Positions 24,016 to 31,733 of a stretch of 64,000 nt of DNA are shown here, piece after piece. The number at the start of each line of letters is the position of its first letter. Position 1 is the first letter of the stretch. Made by a program: the position numbers and the translations under genes. Below the pieces are notes generated by a model that did no database searches, had not been told where the DNA came from, and saw only the letters and a list, made by a program, of their open reading frames with translations. The DNA is from Streptomyces sennicomposti (lineage in GTDB: Bacteria > Actinomycetota > Actinomycetes > Streptomycetales > Streptomycetaceae): NCBI RefSeq assembly GCF_019890635.1, contig NZ_JAIOAB010000002.1, positions 1 through 64,000 on the forward strand. Direction: 5' to 3'.

Positions 24016-24121
24016 ATCCCACGACGACGCACCACGACGCACCCCGACGACGCACCGCCCCGGGCGAACGCTCGGTCACTACGTACGGGCCCGCGGACGA
24101 CGCGGGCGGAAGGGACGAGAA

Positions 24122-25804
24122 GTGACGGTTCCCGAGGACCCCGCGCGGGACTCCCTGCCCTCGACCGGTGCCGCGGCAAAGACGGCGGAGGCCCACGACT
24201 CCCTCGTGTCCGCCTGGCGGGCGCGGGTGGCGAGGAACCCGGACGCCGCGGCGCTGCGCTACTTCGACGGCGTCCTGTCCGCCCGGGAGGCGGACGCGGC
24301 CTCGGACGCCCTCGCGGCCGCGTTCGAGGCCCGCGGCACCCGGCGCGGCGACCGCGTCGGGGTGTACCTGCAGAACGTCCCGCAGTACGCCCTCGTGCTG
24401 CTGGCCCTGTGGAAGCTGGGCGCCACCGCGCTGGGGCTCAACCCGATGTACCGGCGGCACGAACTGCGCCGCATCGTCGACGACGCCGCAGCGGTCGGGA
24501 TCGTGTGCGCGGACACCGACGTCGAGGAGACGCTCGGCACCCTCGCGGGAAGCACGGTCCGGTGGCTGATCAGCACGTCGGCGCTGGACTACCAGTCACG
24601 CGACGACCCCAGGGTCTTCACCACGACGGACCGCCCCGCCCCGGCGCCGGACGGCGATCTCGTCGCGCTGATCGAGGAGTTCGCCGGCTCCCGTCCCGCA
24701 CCGGTGCGGCCGGCCCGGGACGACGTCGCGTTCCTGACCTACACCTCCGGCACCACCGGGCCGCCCAAGGGCGCCATGAACACCCACGGCAACGTCCTCA
24801 GCGTGGTGGAGAGCTGCCGTGCGTGGACCGGTCTGGGCGCCGGGGACGTCGTCCTCGCCGTCGCCCCGCTGTTCCACATCACCGGCGCCGTGGTCAACGC
24901 GGCCATCGCGCTGCTCTCGGACGCCACGCTCGTCCTCGCGGGCCGGTTCCGTCCCGAGGTGGTGCTGGACGCCTTCGCCGAGCACGGGGTCACCTTCACG
25001 GTCGGTTCCATCACGGCGTACAACGCCCTCTACGCGCTGCCCCACGCGAAGCCGGAGCACTTCGCGTCGGTGAAGACCCTGTACTCAGGGGGCGCGCCGA
25101 TCCCGCCGACGACCGTCGAACGGTTCCGGGAACGGTTCGGCGTCTACATCCACAACGTCTACGGCATGACCGAGACGACCTCCGCCGTCATCGCCGTCCC
25201 CCCGGGACGGCCGGCGCCGGTCCACGCGCCCAGCGGGACCCTGTCCGTCGGGCTGCCCCTGCCGCACCTCACCGTGCGCGTCGTGGACCCGCACGGCCGC
25301 CCGGTGCCGAGCGGGGAGCAGGGCGAACTGGAGCTGAGCGGCCCGCAGGTGGTCCCCGGGTACTGGGGCAGGGCCGAGGCCACGGCGCAGACGATGCCGG
25401 CGGGCCGGCTGCGCACCGGCGACGTCGCGATCGTGGACGCGGAGGGCTGGGTCTACCTCGTGGACCGGCTCAAGGACCAGATCAACGTGTCCGGCTACAA
25501 GGTGTGGCCGCGCGAGGTCGAGGACGTGCTGTACGAGCACCCGGCGGTGCTGGAGGCCGCCGTCGTCGGCCGGCCGGACGCCTACCGCGGCGAGACGGTC
25601 GTCGCCTACGTCTCCCTCAGGTCCGGCCGGAGCGCCACCCAGGACGAGCTGATCGCCTTCTCGCGCGAGCGCCTGGCGGCCTACAAATGCCCCCGCCAGG
25701 TCCACTTCATCGCCGACCTGCCCAAGACCCAGAGCGGCAAGATCCGGCGCGCCCGACTCCGCGACGCCGCCGCCCCGGCGAGGCCCTCCGGGGCGACGGA
25801 CTGA
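24122..25804 (+). CDS. AMP-dependent acyl-CoA synthetase/ligase
   Basis: A 560-residue adenylate-forming enzyme (ANL superfamily). Motifs in order: TYTSGTTGPPKGAM (P-loop, about residue 208), YGMTETTSA, LRTGDVAIVD, DQINVSGYKVWPREVEDVL (hinge and A8) and the catalytic Lys in KTQSGKIRR near the end. It activates a carboxylic acid to the AMP ester and then the CoA thioester. The GTG start follows a purine-rich GGAAGGGACGAGAA. Divergent from a TetR whose operators overlap its promoter region. Chain length or aromatic preference cannot be read; medium- or long-chain acids are plausible. Confidence 0.92.
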   Translation: MTVPEDPARDSLPSTGAAAKTAEAHDSLVSAWRARVARNPDAAALRYFDGVLSAREADAASDALAAAFEARGTRRGDRVGVYLQNVPQYALVLLALWKLGATALGLNPMYRRHELRRIVDDAAAVGIVCADTDVEETLGTLAGSTVRWLISTSALDYQSRDDPRVFTTTDRPAPAPDGDLVALIEEFAGSRPAPVRPARDDVAFLTYTSGTTGPPKGAMNTHGNVLSVVESCRAWTGLGAGDVVLAVAPLFHITGAVVNAAIALLSDATLVLAGRFRPEVVLDAFAEHGVTFTVGSITAYNALYALPHAKPEHFASVKTLYSGGAPIPPTTVERFRERFGVYIHNVYGMTETTSAVIAVPPGRPAPVHAPSGTLSVGLPLPHLTVRVVDPHGRPVPSGEQGELELSGPQVVPGYWGRAEATAQTMPAGRLRTGDVAIVDAEGWVYLVDRLKDQINVSGYKVWPREVEDVLYEHPAVLEAAVVGRPDAYRGETVVAYVSLRSGRSATQDELIAFSRERLAAYKCPRQVHFIADLPKTQSGKIRRARLRDAAAPARPSGATD

Positions 25805-25817
25805 CCGACGGGCCCGC

Positions 25818-26009
25818 ATGGCACGGGGATTCGCCCACGGCGGCGAGTCCGCGACGGCCGACACCTGCGTCGCGGAGATCGCCCCCAGCGACCGCCGCGG
25901 CCTGTGGGGAAGCGTCGTGTTCGTCGCGATCTCCAGCGGGTCCGCCACGGGCCTCCCAGGCGGCGGCCCGCTCGCGGAGGTCCACCTCGAACCTCGGCCC
26001 CGGCGGTGA
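25818..26009 (+). pseudogene. Remnant of an MHS-family (MFS) transporter
   Basis: A 63-codon frame reading GFAHGGESATADTCVAEIAP then SDRRGLWGSVVFVAISSG. This is the conserved loop and helix of metabolite:H+ symporters of the MHS group (G-G-E-x(6)-E-x-A-P-x-x-R-R-G). Everything before and after is missing, and the tail is out of family. It is therefore an internal fragment left by deletion, 14 nt after the ligase stop. It suggests the ligase once had a carboxylate importer next to it. Confidence 0.65.
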
Positions 26010-26041
26010 CACCGAGGAACACGGGCCGGTGGAACGGCCGT

Positions 26042-26752
26042 TCAGTGTGCCGACGCGGTGACGTCGGCGACGAGGCGTTCGGCGAGGCGCTCGGACGACG
26101 GCGGGTTCTGGCCGGTGTACAGGTTGCGGTCCACGACCACGAACGGGAGCAGCGGCAGCCGGGCCTTGACGTAGTCGGCCCCGTTCTCCCGCAGCCGGTC
26201 CTCCAGCAGCCAGCGGGCCTTGCGGCCGAAGCTGTTGAGCTTCTCCTCCAGGTTGGACAGTCCCGTCATCCGGTAGCCGGCGAAGGGCCACGACCCGTCC
26301 TGGTCCGTCGCGGCGAGCGTCGCCGCCGGCGCGTGGCACAGCAGCGCCAGCGGCTTGCCCGAGGCGAGGACCTTCGTGAGCAGCGCGCCCGAGACCGGGT
26401 CGACCGACAGGTCCTCCATCGGTCCGTGCCCGCCCGGGTAGAACACCACGTCGAAGTCGTCCGGATCGATCCCGTCCAGCGACCGCGGACTGTTCAGCTC
26501 GGCCTCGATCGATTTCAGGTACGCGGCCACCTCGCGCAGCTTCGAGGGCCGGCCCGCCGTGCGGGACATGCTCAGCCGGTCCAGCGTGGGGGCCTTCCCG
26601 CCCGGCGTCGCGATCGTGATCTCCCAGCCGGCCGCGGTGAAGATCTTGTGCGGCATCGCCAGCTCCTCGCCCCAGAACCCCGAGGGATGCACCTCCCCGT
26701 CCCGCAACGTCCAGCGATCCGCCGCGGACACCACGAACAGCACCTTGGTCAT
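26042..26752 (-). CDS. DJ-1/PfpI superfamily protein (Hsp31/glyoxalase III-like)
   Basis: A 236-residue class I glutamine amidotransferase-like protein. The nucleophile elbow is LALLCHAPAATLAA (Cys-His), with the acidic partner in FWGEELAMP. VVFYPGGHGPMEDL is the typical strand-turn before it. Members of this subgroup act as glyoxalases/deglycases or chaperones against methylglyoxal-type damage. The ATG at 26752 has GAAGGAAG upstream. It is divergent from a TetR gene with a TGGCA/TGCCA palindrome between them, suggesting induction by a reactive carbonyl, which fits the rest of the region. Confidence 0.88.
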   Translation of the reverse strand: MTKVLFVVSAADRWTLRDGEVHPSGFWGEELAMPHKIFTAAGWEITIATPGGKAPTLDRLSMSRTAGRPSKLREVAAYLKSIEAELNSPRSLDGIDPDDFDVVFYPGGHGPMEDLSVDPVSGALLTKVLASGKPLALLCHAPAATLAATDQDGSWPFAGYRMTGLSNLEEKLNSFGRKARWLLEDRLRENGADYVKARLPLLPFVVVDRNLYTGQNPPSSERLAERLVADVTASAH

Positions 26753-26912
26753 GCCGACACTTCCTTCAGCCGGAACGGCTCCACCGCCGACGCGTTGGAC
26801 CGTGCAACGGGACATGGCAGGCGCGCCCGGAACCATCGTCGGTCCCGGGCGGGTCCAGGGCGACCGCTCGCCGCACGGGACCCGTGCCCTCCATGGCAGA
26901 CTACGTCACGCC

Positions 26913-26927
26913 TGGCACAGACTGCCA
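26913..26927. promoter_or_regulatory. Candidate operator between DJ-1 gene and TetR gene
   Basis: TGGCACAGACTGCCA, perfect 5-bp arms with a 5-nt centre. A further TGGCA occurs at 26932 and another at 26894, making a cluster of half sites. Confidence 0.5.
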
Positions 26928-26952
26928 CTCCTGGCACTGATACCCTCACGGC

Positions 26953-27555
26953 ATGAGGGAGACCACCACGCCCGGCCTGCGCATGAAGACCCGCCGGGCC
27001 GTCACCGAAGCCCTGGCCGACACCGCCCTCGACCTCTTCGACACCGCCGGCTTCGACCAGGTCACCGTCGCCGACATCGTCGCGGCGGCCGGCATCTCCC
27101 AGCGCAGCTTCTTCCGCTACTTCAGCAACAAGGAGGACGTGGTCTTCGGCGACCGCATCCCCACCGCCGAGGAGGTCCGGGACGAACTGCTCCGGCACCT
27201 CGGCACGGACCCGGCGTGGGACGCGCTGTGCGCCACCTTCCGGACGGCCGCCGAGCAGATGGACGCCGACTCCGGACGCTGGAAGCGGGCGAGCCGCGTC
27301 ATCTGCAACACGCCCGGTCTGCGCGCGCGGTACCTCGAGAAGCACCTGGCCTGGGCCGGCCTCCTGGTGCCCGAGATCGCCTCCCGGATCGACCCCGGCC
27401 CCGGCGATGCCGTGCTGAAGGCGCAGACGATGCTCAACACCGCGCTGGGCTGCTTCGACGTCGCCATCGCACGGTGGGCCGAGAGCGACACGGACCGGCC
27501 CCTCGCCGCTCTCGTCGACGAGGTGTTCGGCTTCGTCCGCATCCCCCACGACTGA
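26953..27555 (+). CDS. TetR-family regulator divergent from the DJ-1 gene
   Basis: A 200-residue TetR protein. HTH: VTVADIVAAAGISQRSFFRYF, followed by NKEDVVFGD, the usual continuation in this class. The ligand domain includes MDADSGRWKRASRVICNTPGLRARYLEKH, as in many actinobacterial TetR proteins that control efflux or oxidoreductases. ATG at 26953. Divergent from the DJ-1 family gene, which is the likely target. A GC-rich hairpin directly follows the stop codon. Not close in sequence to the WHG-type copies. Confidence 0.9.
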   Translation: MRETTTPGLRMKTRRAVTEALADTALDLFDTAGFDQVTVADIVAAAGISQRSFFRYFSNKEDVVFGDRIPTAEEVRDELLRHLGTDPAWDALCATFRTAAEQMDADSGRWKRASRVICNTPGLRARYLEKHLAWAGLLVPEIASRIDPGPGDAVLKAQTMLNTALGCFDVAIARWAESDTDRPLAALVDEVFGFVRIPHD

Positions 27556-27587
27556 CCCCGGCCGGGCGCCGCGCCGCCGGGCCGGGG
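27556..27587 (+). terminator. Hairpin after the TetR gene
   Basis: CCCCGGCC pairs with GGCCGGGG around a 16-nt loop, starting at the stop codon. Confidence 0.55.
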
Positions 27588-27701
27588 CCTGCCGGTCGGG
27601 AGACGGCGAAGGGCGGATCATCCGCCTGATCCAGGGCGCCCCCGGGAACGGGTGACCGCTCCCGGGGGCGCGGCGCGTGTGCGGCACTTCCCGCACGCCT
27701 G

Positions 27702-27720
27702 ATGTTTACAGGGGTTACAT
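27702..27720. promoter_or_regulatory. Operator site D1 (19-bp palindrome)
   Basis: ATGTTTACAGGGGTTACAT, 29 bp before site D2. Confidence 0.7.
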
Positions 27721-27730
27721 CGACGCCTTA

Positions 27731-27749
27731 ATGTAAACGATGCATACAT
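27731..27749. promoter_or_regulatory. Operator site D2 (19-bp palindrome)
   Basis: ATGTAAACGATGCATACAT, ending 34 nt before the ATG at 27784, the same distance as from A2 to the OYE start. Confidence 0.8.
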
Positions 27750-27783
27750 ACCAGAGGCGTCGAGACGAAATGGGAAACCCCGG

Positions 27784-28149
27784 ATGCCCCGTGACCTGCT
27801 CCTGCCATCGCCCCCCTGCCCCCGGCGGGAGCCGCTCGACCGGATCGCCGAAGCGGCGGCGGAGGACCGAGTCCCGCCGGACGCCGCCCCGGAGGACGGC
27901 GCCATGAGGGACGACGACTGTCCGCCGGACGCCGCCGGAGAGGACGACGACTGTCCGCCGGACGCCGTCGCCCCGGCGGAGGGGCCGGGCGCCGCGACGG
28001 TATACGGGCCCGCCGAGGCCGCGGCGCCGACCGGGGCCGTGGCGTCCGTGTGGTCCGACATCTTCTCGACCGCGCATCTGCGCCTCAGCGAAGCCCGCGC
28101 CGTCGCCGCTGCCCCGGCTCGCCCGACCCCTCCGGTGCGGGACCTCTGA
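27784..28149 (+). CDS. Small hypothetical protein downstream of operators D1/D2
   Basis: A 121-residue frame with strong G/C third positions. It is acidic and Pro/Ala-rich, with an internal repeat (DDDCPPDAAGE then DDDCPPDAVAP) and a more ordered C-terminal part (WSDIFSTAHLRLSEARAVAAA). No family is recognised. The placement after a complete D1/D2 operator pair argues that a regulated gene exists or existed here. The weak ribosome site and odd composition leave open that this is a decayed gene. An ATG at 27770 in another frame gives only a 46-residue basic peptide. Confidence 0.45.
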   Translation: MPRDLLLPSPPCPRREPLDRIAEAAAEDRVPPDAAPEDGAMRDDDCPPDAAGEDDDCPPDAVAPAEGPGAATVYGPAEAAAPTGAVASVWSDIFSTAHLRLSEARAVAAAPARPTPPVRDL

Positions 28150-28196
28150 CCTCTGACCCCTGACCGCGGACCCGCCCGCCCTCAGGAGCGCCCGCG

Positions 28197-30374
28197 CTAC
28201 GACGGTGACGACGGTGACGGCGGGGGGTGCGGAAGCGGTAGCTCCGCCCAGATCACCTTGCCGTCCCGGGTGTAGCGCGTGCCCCATCGGGCGGCGAGTT
28301 GGGCGACGAGGAACAGGCCGCGGCCGCCCTCGTCGAAGGTCCTGGCGCGGCGCAGCCGAGGAGCGGTGGCGGCGGCGTCCGAGACCTCGCAGGTGAGCGT
28401 GGACTGGAGGATCAGCCGCAGCCGGATGGGCTCCCGCCCGTAGCGGATCGCGTTGGTGACGAGTTCGCTGACGACGAGTTCCGCGCTGAAGGCCAGTTCG
28501 TCCAGGTTCCAGGCGGTCAGCAGGCCGGTCGTGTACGAGCGTGCCCGGGAGACCGCCGACGGGGTGCAGGGCAGTTCCAGGGTGCCGACGTGATGGGCGT
28601 CCAGCCGGTGGGTGCGGACGAGGAGGAGGGCGACGTCGTCCGCCGGCCGGGACGGGAGCAGGGCGGTCATGAGCCGGTCGCAGGCGTCCTGCGGCGAGGA
28701 GCCGGTCCGCCGCAGGACGTCGAGGAGTTCGGTCAGCCCGAGGCCCGGGTCGCGGCCGGGGCCTGCTACGAGGCCATTGGTGAACAGGGCGAGGAGAGTG
28801 CCCTCCGCCAGGTCCAGCCGGGCGGTCTCGAACGGCAGACCCCCCAGTCCCAGCGGCGGACCGATCGGCGCGTCGAGGAAGTGGGGCGCGGCGGGGCGGC
28901 CCTCGGCCGCGGGCGGCACCACGGCGGGCGGCGGATGTCCGGCGCTGGCCAGCGCGCACTGCCCCGTCACCGGGTCGTAGACCGCGTACAGGCAGGTGGC
29001 GCTGATCCCGTCCAGGTCCCCGCCCTCCTCGTGCTGCATCCGGGTGACCACGTCATCGAGATGGGTGAGCAGTTCGTCGGGCATCAGATCGATGTCCGCA
29101 AGTGTGCGCACCGCCGTGCGCAGCCGTCCCATGGTGGCCGCGGCGTAGAGGCCGCGGCCGACCACGTCGCCGATGACCAGGGCCGTCCGGGCGCCGGACA
29201 GGGGGATCACGTCGTACCAGTCGCCGCCCACGCCGGCCCGGGTCCCGGAGGGGAGGTAGCGGGCGGCCGTCTCGACGGCGCCGCCCCGGTGCGGGAGGTC
29301 GGGCAGCAGGCTTCGCTGGAGGGCCAGCGCGGTGGCCCGTTCCTGGGTGTACATGCGGGCGTTGTCGATGTACACGGCCGCTCTGGAGGCGATCTCCTGC
29401 GCCAGGAGGAGGTCGCCGTCGTCGAACGGCGCGGCGGTGCGGTGGCGGAAGAGCTGTGCGACCCCCAGCGGGCTGCCGCGGGCCCGGAGCGGGACCAGCA
29501 GCATCGTGTGGATGCCGGAGTCGACGAGACGGCGGCGCTGGCCCTCGGAGGGGGTGAGCCACGCCGGGACGTCGCCGACGGTGACCCGGTGGCACAGGGG
29601 GCGTCCGGAGGCGAGCGCCTCGGCGGGGCCCGAGTCCCCCGCGAAGCTGTGCGTGCTGCCGGTGGGCAGCAGCGACTCGGGGCAGCCGTCGAGCACGGAG
29701 TGCTGGGCGACGCGCCGGACCGCGAGGGCGCCCCGCGCGGGAAGGGGGCCTTCGTCGCCGAGGACGGATTCGAGGAGGTCGACGGTGACGAAGTCGGCCA
29801 GATGGGCGGTCCCCACCTCGGCCAGTTCCTGAGCGGTGCGGGCGATGTCCAGCCGGGTGCCGATCAGCCGGCTGGCCTCGTTGACGACGATGAGCCGCCG
29901 TTGCAGCAGGCTGTCCCGTGCCTGCTGGAAGGCCGTCACCACTTGTTCGGAGGCGAGGTCGACGTAGCCGAAGGACCCCGTGATCAGGGTGTCGGCGACC
30001 TCGTTGCGCAGGGTCGGGTCGTCCGTCAGCCGGGTTGCCTCCTCCCGGACGATGGTCAGGGCGGTGGCGTGCCCGATGCGGTAGGAGCGCAGCAGCTCGG
30101 TGATCTCGCCGCCGCACTCCGCCAGACGCCTGGCGAACCCGATGGCGGCCTGCGGAGCCGGGACGGCGGCGAGGTCGGAGCCGTGTTCGAGCGCCCGCAG
30201 CACGGTGTCCACGTGTTCTTGAGCGGACCGGACGGCGAGGTCGGTGAGGTCCTCGTGCTCCCAGACGACCTCCTCGCGCATGCTCGACACCAGTCGGTCG
30301 ACCAGCTCGTCCATGCGTGGCCGGAGCCGGAGCGCGATCTCGCGAAGAAATGCGTCGACATCGGTCCTCACCAT
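28197..30374 (-). CDS. SpoIIE-type PP2C phosphatase with RsbR-like, GAF and HATPase domains
   Basis: A 725-residue signalling protein. Order: an N-terminal RsbRD/PucR-like helical domain (about 1-160, with YRIGHATALTIVREEATRL), a GAF domain (about 165-330), a SpoIIE/PP2C phosphatase domain (VGGDWYDVIPL, VIGDVVGRGL, FTNGLVAGPG, RPADDVALLLVR) and a C-terminal anti-sigma-factor-like ATPase (ELVVSELVTNAIRYG, EGGRGLFLVAQLA). Such proteins regulate sigma factors by dephosphorylating anti-anti-sigma proteins and may also phosphorylate them. I used the ATG at 30374; another lies 9 codons upstream. No anti-sigma partner gene is adjacent, so it probably acts on distant partners. Confidence 0.9.
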   Translation of the reverse strand: MVRTDVDAFLREIALRLRPRMDELVDRLVSSMREEVVWEHEDLTDLAVRSAQEHVDTVLRALEHGSDLAAVPAPQAAIGFARRLAECGGEITELLRSYRIGHATALTIVREEATRLTDDPTLRNEVADTLITGSFGYVDLASEQVVTAFQQARDSLLQRRLIVVNEASRLIGTRLDIARTAQELAEVGTAHLADFVTVDLLESVLGDEGPLPARGALAVRRVAQHSVLDGCPESLLPTGSTHSFAGDSGPAEALASGRPLCHRVTVGDVPAWLTPSEGQRRRLVDSGIHTMLLVPLRARGSPLGVAQLFRHRTAAPFDDGDLLLAQEIASRAAVYIDNARMYTQERATALALQRSLLPDLPHRGGAVETAARYLPSGTRAGVGGDWYDVIPLSGARTALVIGDVVGRGLYAAATMGRLRTAVRTLADIDLMPDELLTHLDDVVTRMQHEEGGDLDGISATCLYAVYDPVTGQCALASAGHPPPAVVPPAAEGRPAAPHFLDAPIGPPLGLGGLPFETARLDLAEGTLLALFTNGLVAGPGRDPGLGLTELLDVLRRTGSSPQDACDRLMTALLPSRPADDVALLLVRTHRLDAHHVGTLELPCTPSAVSRARSYTTGLLTAWNLDELAFSAELVVSELVTNAIRYGREPIRLRLILQSTLTCEVSDAAATAPRLRRARTFDEGGRGLFLVAQLAARWGTRYTRDGKVIWAELPLPHPPPSPSSPS

Positions 30375-30513
30375 CCGAATGTACCGGAATGTGAGGATCA
30401 TCCCGGTGTGCGGCCCGGAGGCGAGCCGCCGGCCGTCGGCGGTGTCCGGCGGACGGGCCGCCGCCGGCCGTGTGGCGCCCGTCCGCGGCGCGGACGGGGA
30501 CGCCGGGACCGGG

Positions 30514-31081
30514 TCAGTCCGTGGACAGGGTGGCGGCCGCGGCGCGGATGAAGGCCATGGCCGTCTCCAGGTCGCCCGGCCCGGACCGGTGCATCAGCTC
30601 GCCGATCACGCTCGCCACCGTGGCCGCCAGGATGCGCGGGGCGAAGTCGTCGGGCCGCCGGCCCTGCTCTTCGGCCAGGAGCCGGGCGCACGTCTTGGAC
30701 GACCTCGGTCAGCCGGCCCCTGCACAGGCCCTTGAGCTGGGGGTCGGTCTGGAGCATCCGGTCGTGGAGCCGGTCGAACTCGCTCCGGGCCGCCGCCTGT
30801 TCGCGCAATCACTTCTCGACGGTGTCGAGGATGCCCTGCCCCTCGGGCCGGGCGTGCGGCGTCCGCGCCAGCTCGTCGACGAAGGCGTTGAAGTGCGCCA
30901 TCGCCAGTTCGAGCTTGGACGGGAAGTACAGCGTCACCGTGCGGGGCGACACCTCGGCCGCCTCGGCGATGTCGGCGATGCTCGTGGCGTCGAAGCCCCG
31001 CTCCGCGAACGGTTCGTGGGCCGCGGTGAGGATCGCGTCCCCGCGCCGCGCCTTGCTGCGTTTCCCGAGGCTGTCACCCAT
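30514..31081 (-). pseudogene. TetR-family regulator inactivated by a nonsense codon and a frameshift
   Basis: Starting at ATG 31081 (MGDSLGKRSKARRGDAILTA) the frame gives a normal TetR HTH (TSIADIAEAAEVSPRTVTLYF). After ILDTVEK there is TGA at 30809-30811, where the family would have a Trp (TGG). The same frame continues as LREQAAARSEFDRLHDRMLQ. A one-base insertion after TEVVQ then shifts the frame, beyond which the remaining protein (CARLLAEEQGRRPDDFAPRI ... TLSTD) is intact to the stop at 30514. Two independent lesions make sequencing error less likely, but either could be one. The gene abuts the transporter fragment upstream, so its promoter is also lost. Confidence 0.8.
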
Positions 31082-31084
31082 GCC

Positions 31085-31621
31085 GTGATCTTCCAGCAGG
31101 GCCACGCCGACGGCCTGCCGGACGTGGCCGCCGCCGGCCCGGTCCCCAGCTTCCTCCCGGTCCTGCTGATCGGCGTGCTCTTCGGACTCGCCATGGACTA
31201 CGAGGTGTTCCTCGTCAGCCGGATGCGCGAGCACCATGAGCACTCCGGGGACCCGGCCGAGGCGATCGCCGAGGGCATCTCGCGCAGCGCGCGGGTGGTG
31301 GTGGCCGCCGCCCTGATCATGGTCGCGGTCTTCGGCGGCTTCGTCTTCAACGAGGACCCGATCATCAAGTCCATCGGCTTCGCGCTGGCCTTCGGTGTGT
31401 TCGTCGACGCCTTCGTCGTCCGGATGACGCTCGTGCCGGCCGTGATGGCGCTGATCGGCCGGCACGCCTGGCGCATGCCCCGGTGGCTCGGCCGGCTGGT
31501 GCCGGAGGTCGATATCGAGGGCGCCCGCCTGCCGGCCGCTCGCGCGGCGGGCCCCGCCGGGGGAGCGGGCGTCGTCGTGGGTCGGGATACGGCGGCGGAC
31601 AAGTCGGGCGCCCGCCTCTGA
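31085..31621 (+). pseudogene. C-terminal fragment of an MMPL/RND-type transporter
   Basis: About 178 codons matching the last part of actinobacterial MMPL transporters: FQQGHADGLPDVAAAG, VLLIGVLFGLAMDYEVFLVS (the conserved GLSMDYEVF region), SARVVVAAALIMVAVF, GVFVDAFVVRMTLVPAVMAL, HAWRMPRWLGRLVP. The first 500 or so residues are absent. The fragment begins 4 nt from the ATG of the dead tetR gene, so one deletion removed both the tetR promoter and the transporter's N-terminal part. An in-frame GTG at 31085 could still start a truncated 4-TM protein. Confidence 0.8.
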
Positions 31622-31627
31622 CCTGCA

Positions 31628-31646
31628 ATGTTGACACTGCACACTT
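31628..31646. promoter_or_regulatory. Operator site E1 (degenerate 19-bp palindrome)
   Basis: ATGTTGACACTGCACACTT, immediately after the transporter-fragment stop and exactly 29 bp before E2. Confidence 0.5.
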
Positions 31647-31656
31647 CCATTTCTTA

Positions 31657-31675
31657 GTGTATGCATCGTAAACAT
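31657..31675. promoter_or_regulatory. Operator site E2 (19-bp palindrome)
   Basis: GTGTATGCATCGTAAACAT, 58 nt before the quinone reductase ATG. Confidence 0.75.
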
Positions 31676-31733
31676 TGGCTCCCGGGCCGGCCGGCGCGGG
31701 AGCCCCTCATCTCAGTCATGTGAACGGAGTGCC

